From positions 1-8,063 of the forward strand of contig JAGSYM010000035.1 of NCBI GenBank assembly GCA_018262395.1: a stretch of 8,063 bases of DNA, read 5' to 3'. How positions within the stretch are numbered: the first letter of the stretch is position 1; each line of letters starts with the position of its first letter. Source of the stretch: Nitrospirota bacterium. Lineage in GTDB: Bacteria > Nitrospirota > Thermodesulfovibrionia > Thermodesulfovibrionales > SM23-35. Below, piece after piece: positions 6,346-8,063 of this stretch. The notes under the pieces are model-generated. The model saw only the letters and a program-made list of their open reading frames with translations. It was not told the DNA's origin and did no database searches. A program made the position numbers and the translations under genes.

Positions 6346-6408
6346 TCAAAGCCATTCGAAATATATTGATTTATTGAGGGAATTTAGCTCCTTTCTGGAT
6401 TGTTAACG

Positions 6409-6449
6409 CTGCAATGACATGTTTTGTCATTATTTAGCTTGTGTTGCAG
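6409..6449. promoter_or_regulatory. Inverted repeat, candidate enhancer-binding site
   Basis: AATGACA-TGTTT-TGTCATT (6413-6431) is a perfect 7-5-7 inverted repeat, nested inside a second pair (CTGCAA 6409-6414 and TTGCAG 6444-6449). Its centre is about 104 bp upstream of the predicted sigma-54 start near 6318, the usual distance for a bacterial enhancer-binding protein. It is equally upstream of the plus-strand PilZ gene, so it could serve either one. The repeat is seen; the function is inferred. Confidence 0.4.
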
Positions 6450-6590
6450 GATATTGTCTGAAGTACAACTGCAGGAAATTTCACGTACCCTGCGTTGTTT
6501 TGGCAATGCATTTTACTCCCTAAGGGGAAGAATGTTGCACTATAAAAAAATACCATTACTCACCTTAAAATTATGAAGGTATTAGTTACC

Positions 6591-6635
6591 CCTACCCAGG
6601 TAGGATTGCTAATTCAGGCACGTAGAAAAAATAAT
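6591..6635 (+). promoter_or_regulatory. Promoter with CCTAC-N4-GTAGG operator for the PilZ/TPR gene
   Basis: The palindrome (6591-6604, N4 = CCAG), preceded by a C-run, is followed by A and then TTGCTA (6606-6611) in the same orientation as the other copies. The -10 is weaker: AATAAT (6630-6635) with an 18-bp spacer, or TAATAT (6632-6637) with 20 bp. The predicted start is near 6642, leaving a leader of about 35 nt. Confidence 0.52.
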
Positions 6636-6676
6636 ATCCGCAAGGTAATTATCCCCATGAAAAATTGGATGTAACC

Positions 6677-8032
6677 ATGAAGAAAGTTACGGAAAAAAGA
6701 AAACATCCGAGATTCATGAAACGGCTTGCAATGAAATTCCAGGTCAATCATCAAATATTCATGGGTATGTCCGGTAATCTCTCCGAGTGGGGACTGTTTA
6801 TAAAGACAAATCGGCACCTTGCAGTTGGCAGCCCTATAGAAATCGAACTTCTCCTACCCTGCAAGCAGACTGCTTTTCTTAAGGGCATTGTAAAAAGAAC
6901 TTCGACATCCAATCTTTCTCGGGTGAAAAATGGGATAGGAATTCAGATTATTGAAAGTAATAAGAGTTTCATGGATTTTGTGAAAACCATTATGATCAAG
7001 GGAGAGTCATACGGCAGAGATCAACAGGTAATACGCAAAACAGATACTCCATGCGGTCTCGCTAATAATTTTAGTGCTGAATCCATAACGGTCTCCGCAG
7101 CTGAGAAGAGGCAACACAGAAGATTTTCTGCCGGACAGTTGCACGTCAAAACTGATAGTACATCTAATTATCGGGCAGTCGTCACCAATATCAGTATAGG
7201 TGGAATGCTGGTGAAGTCGGATAAGAGATTGACTGTCGGGCAGACTTATCCGATGAGGATAGGATATAAAGACAGAGAACTGTTCGTTAACGCATCAGTC
7301 ATGTGGGCTTTACTTGTGGAGAACACCGAGGACACATATGGCAATCGCATACCGCTCTACATGACAGGAATGCAATTCAGAGACGCTTTCGAAAAGATTG
7401 AAGACCTCGTCACCTCAATAAAATCCAATCCACATACAGAGCTTCTGAATTATGTAAACGACGGGGAAAGAAACCAGCATGTTGACAACCGGAATACCTG
7501 CAATCGTGCTGAAAGAAATCTTCTTAAGAAGAAGGACGGAAAATCTTCGAATACATTTAAATATGAGATTTCGAATGAAGATGAACATTGTCCTGAGGAA
7601 AGCGCGGATAACATTCAGATAGCTCATCGTTATTTTGCGAAGGGGAAACTCGCATTTTGGAATGGCAATTACCAGACAGCAAAGATACTTCTGCAGAATG
7701 CGCTCACTCTTCATAACACGTGTGCACGGTATTTCGCGTTTTATGCAAGAGCACTTTCCAGGCTTGGAAAATTAGAAGAAGCCGAGAAAGCTATTTGTAA
7801 TGCACTCAAATATGACCCGGGAAATTCAGACTATTTCACCGATGCCGGTGACATATACGATACTATGGGATTATCCGATAAGGCAGCAGAAAATTATGCG
7901 ATGGCACTAAGTCTCCAACCGTCCAATATAAAGGCCCATAAGGCTCTGTTCAGGCTGAAAAAGATGACTGAAGATGGAGTCTTTCTCAACAAGAATCCAC
8001 TCAGGGTATTTAAGAAAATGGTGGACAGATAA
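6677..8032 (+). CDS. Tandem PilZ domains with C-terminal TPR repeats, c-di-GMP effector
   Basis: A 451-aa soluble protein. PilZ domain 1 (about 8-100) has RxxxR at R8-R12 and NxSxxG at N34-G39 (NLSEWG). PilZ domain 2 (about 143-248) has RxxxR at R145-R149 and NxSxxG at N171-G176 (NISIGG). Both carry the full c-di-GMP-binding signature, so the protein probably binds the second messenger at two sites. A polar linker (about 255-310) leads to about three TPR motifs (312-429; e.g. GNYQTAKILLQNALTL and GKLEEAEKAICNALKYDP), a partner-binding scaffold. No membrane segment or enzyme domain is seen. The C-terminal tail ends in a basic stretch. I start at ATG 6677; the frame also opens at TTG 6665, which I reject because an ATG is available. 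The RBS is weak (GGAT about 7 nt upstream). It probably reads c-di-GMP made by cyclases such as the one at 1755-2642, whose promoter carries the same operator. Confidence 0.9.
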   Translation: MKKVTEKRKHPRFMKRLAMKFQVNHQIFMGMSGNLSEWGLFIKTNRHLAVGSPIEIELLLPCKQTAFLKGIVKRTSTSNLSRVKNGIGIQIIESNKSFMDFVKTIMIKGESYGRDQQVIRKTDTPCGLANNFSAESITVSAAEKRQHRRFSAGQLHVKTDSTSNYRAVVTNISIGGMLVKSDKRLTVGQTYPMRIGYKDRELFVNASVMWALLVENTEDTYGNRIPLYMTGMQFRDAFEKIEDLVTSIKSNPHTELLNYVNDGERNQHVDNRNTCNRAERNLLKKKDGKSSNTFKYEISNEDEHCPEESADNIQIAHRYFAKGKLAFWNGNYQTAKILLQNALTLHNTCARYFAFYARALSRLGKLEEAEKAICNALKYDPGNSDYFTDAGDIYDTMGLSDKAAENYAMALSLQPSNIKAHKALFRLKKMTEDGVFLNKNPLRVFKKMVDR

Positions 8033-8063
8033 ATAACAAATCGCATCAAAAAAGCTGGTTTTC

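Noticed and set aside
813..6566. ACCATTACTCA(A/C)CTT occurs at 813-827 and 6552-6566, each near an operator palindrome.
   Set aside because: A 14-of-15 match is expected about once or twice by chance in a window of this size, and the two copies have opposite orientation relative to their promoters.

Overview
The window looks like a chromosomal segment of a Gram-negative environmental bacterium that is rich in signalling genes. Base composition is moderate, with GC in the low-to-mid 40s by eye (not computed). A DUF4388 (PATAN)-J-domain-TM-DUF4115 fusion, tandem-PilZ/TPR and receiver-GGDEF proteins, a lipoprotein and a sigma-54-type promoter together point to Nitrospirota or a Desulfobacterota/Geobacter-like lineage. 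That placement is inference from gene content; no rRNA or other marker gene is present.

Layout, left to right. Positions 1-238 hold no gene I can support. A minus-strand pair of small genes follows, encoding a 46-aa protein (693-553) and an 88-aa protein (505-239), both with clear ribosome binding sites and neither recognised. Next come two divergent response-regulator genes: a minus-strand receiver with a C-terminal coiled coil (1580-954) and a plus-strand receiver-GGDEF diguanylate cyclase (1755-2642). Positions 2643-2953 contain a long imperfect inverted repeat ending in a T-tract, a candidate structured RNA or very long terminator. A small lipoprotein gene (3217-2954, minus) and a 75-aa putative zinc-binding protein gene (3410-3637, plus) diverge from an intergenic region with two perfect inverted repeats. 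A mostly empty stretch (3638-3964) leads to the large minus-strand J-domain membrane protein (6286-3965). The plus-strand tandem-PilZ/TPR gene (6677-8032) closes the window.

The most interesting pattern is a palindrome, CCTAC-N4-GTAGG, found four times (793-806, 1621-1634, 1671-1684, 6591-6604). Each copy lies upstream of a gene or gene pair, in the same asymmetric orientation (C-rich side upstream, ATTG or GTTG side downstream). It abuts a TTGNNN -35-like box; three of the four have a good -10 box exactly 16 bp further on. This puts the palindrome centre near -42.5, the classic position for a LuxR-type or class II activator. The four targets are the small two-gene operon, the stand-alone receiver, the diguanylate cyclase and the tandem-PilZ protein. 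The window therefore appears to show a local regulon that makes and reads cyclic-di-GMP, controlled by a DNA-binding protein not encoded here.

The J-domain gene has a different control region: a -24/-12-like promoter with a perfect 7-5-7 inverted repeat about 104 bp upstream of the predicted start of transcription. Its N-terminal region carries two 24-residue motifs with a 5-residue spacer that fit the MshEN c-di-GMP-binding pattern, so it may be a further c-di-GMP effector. All functional links between genes are inferences from domain content and promoter layout.
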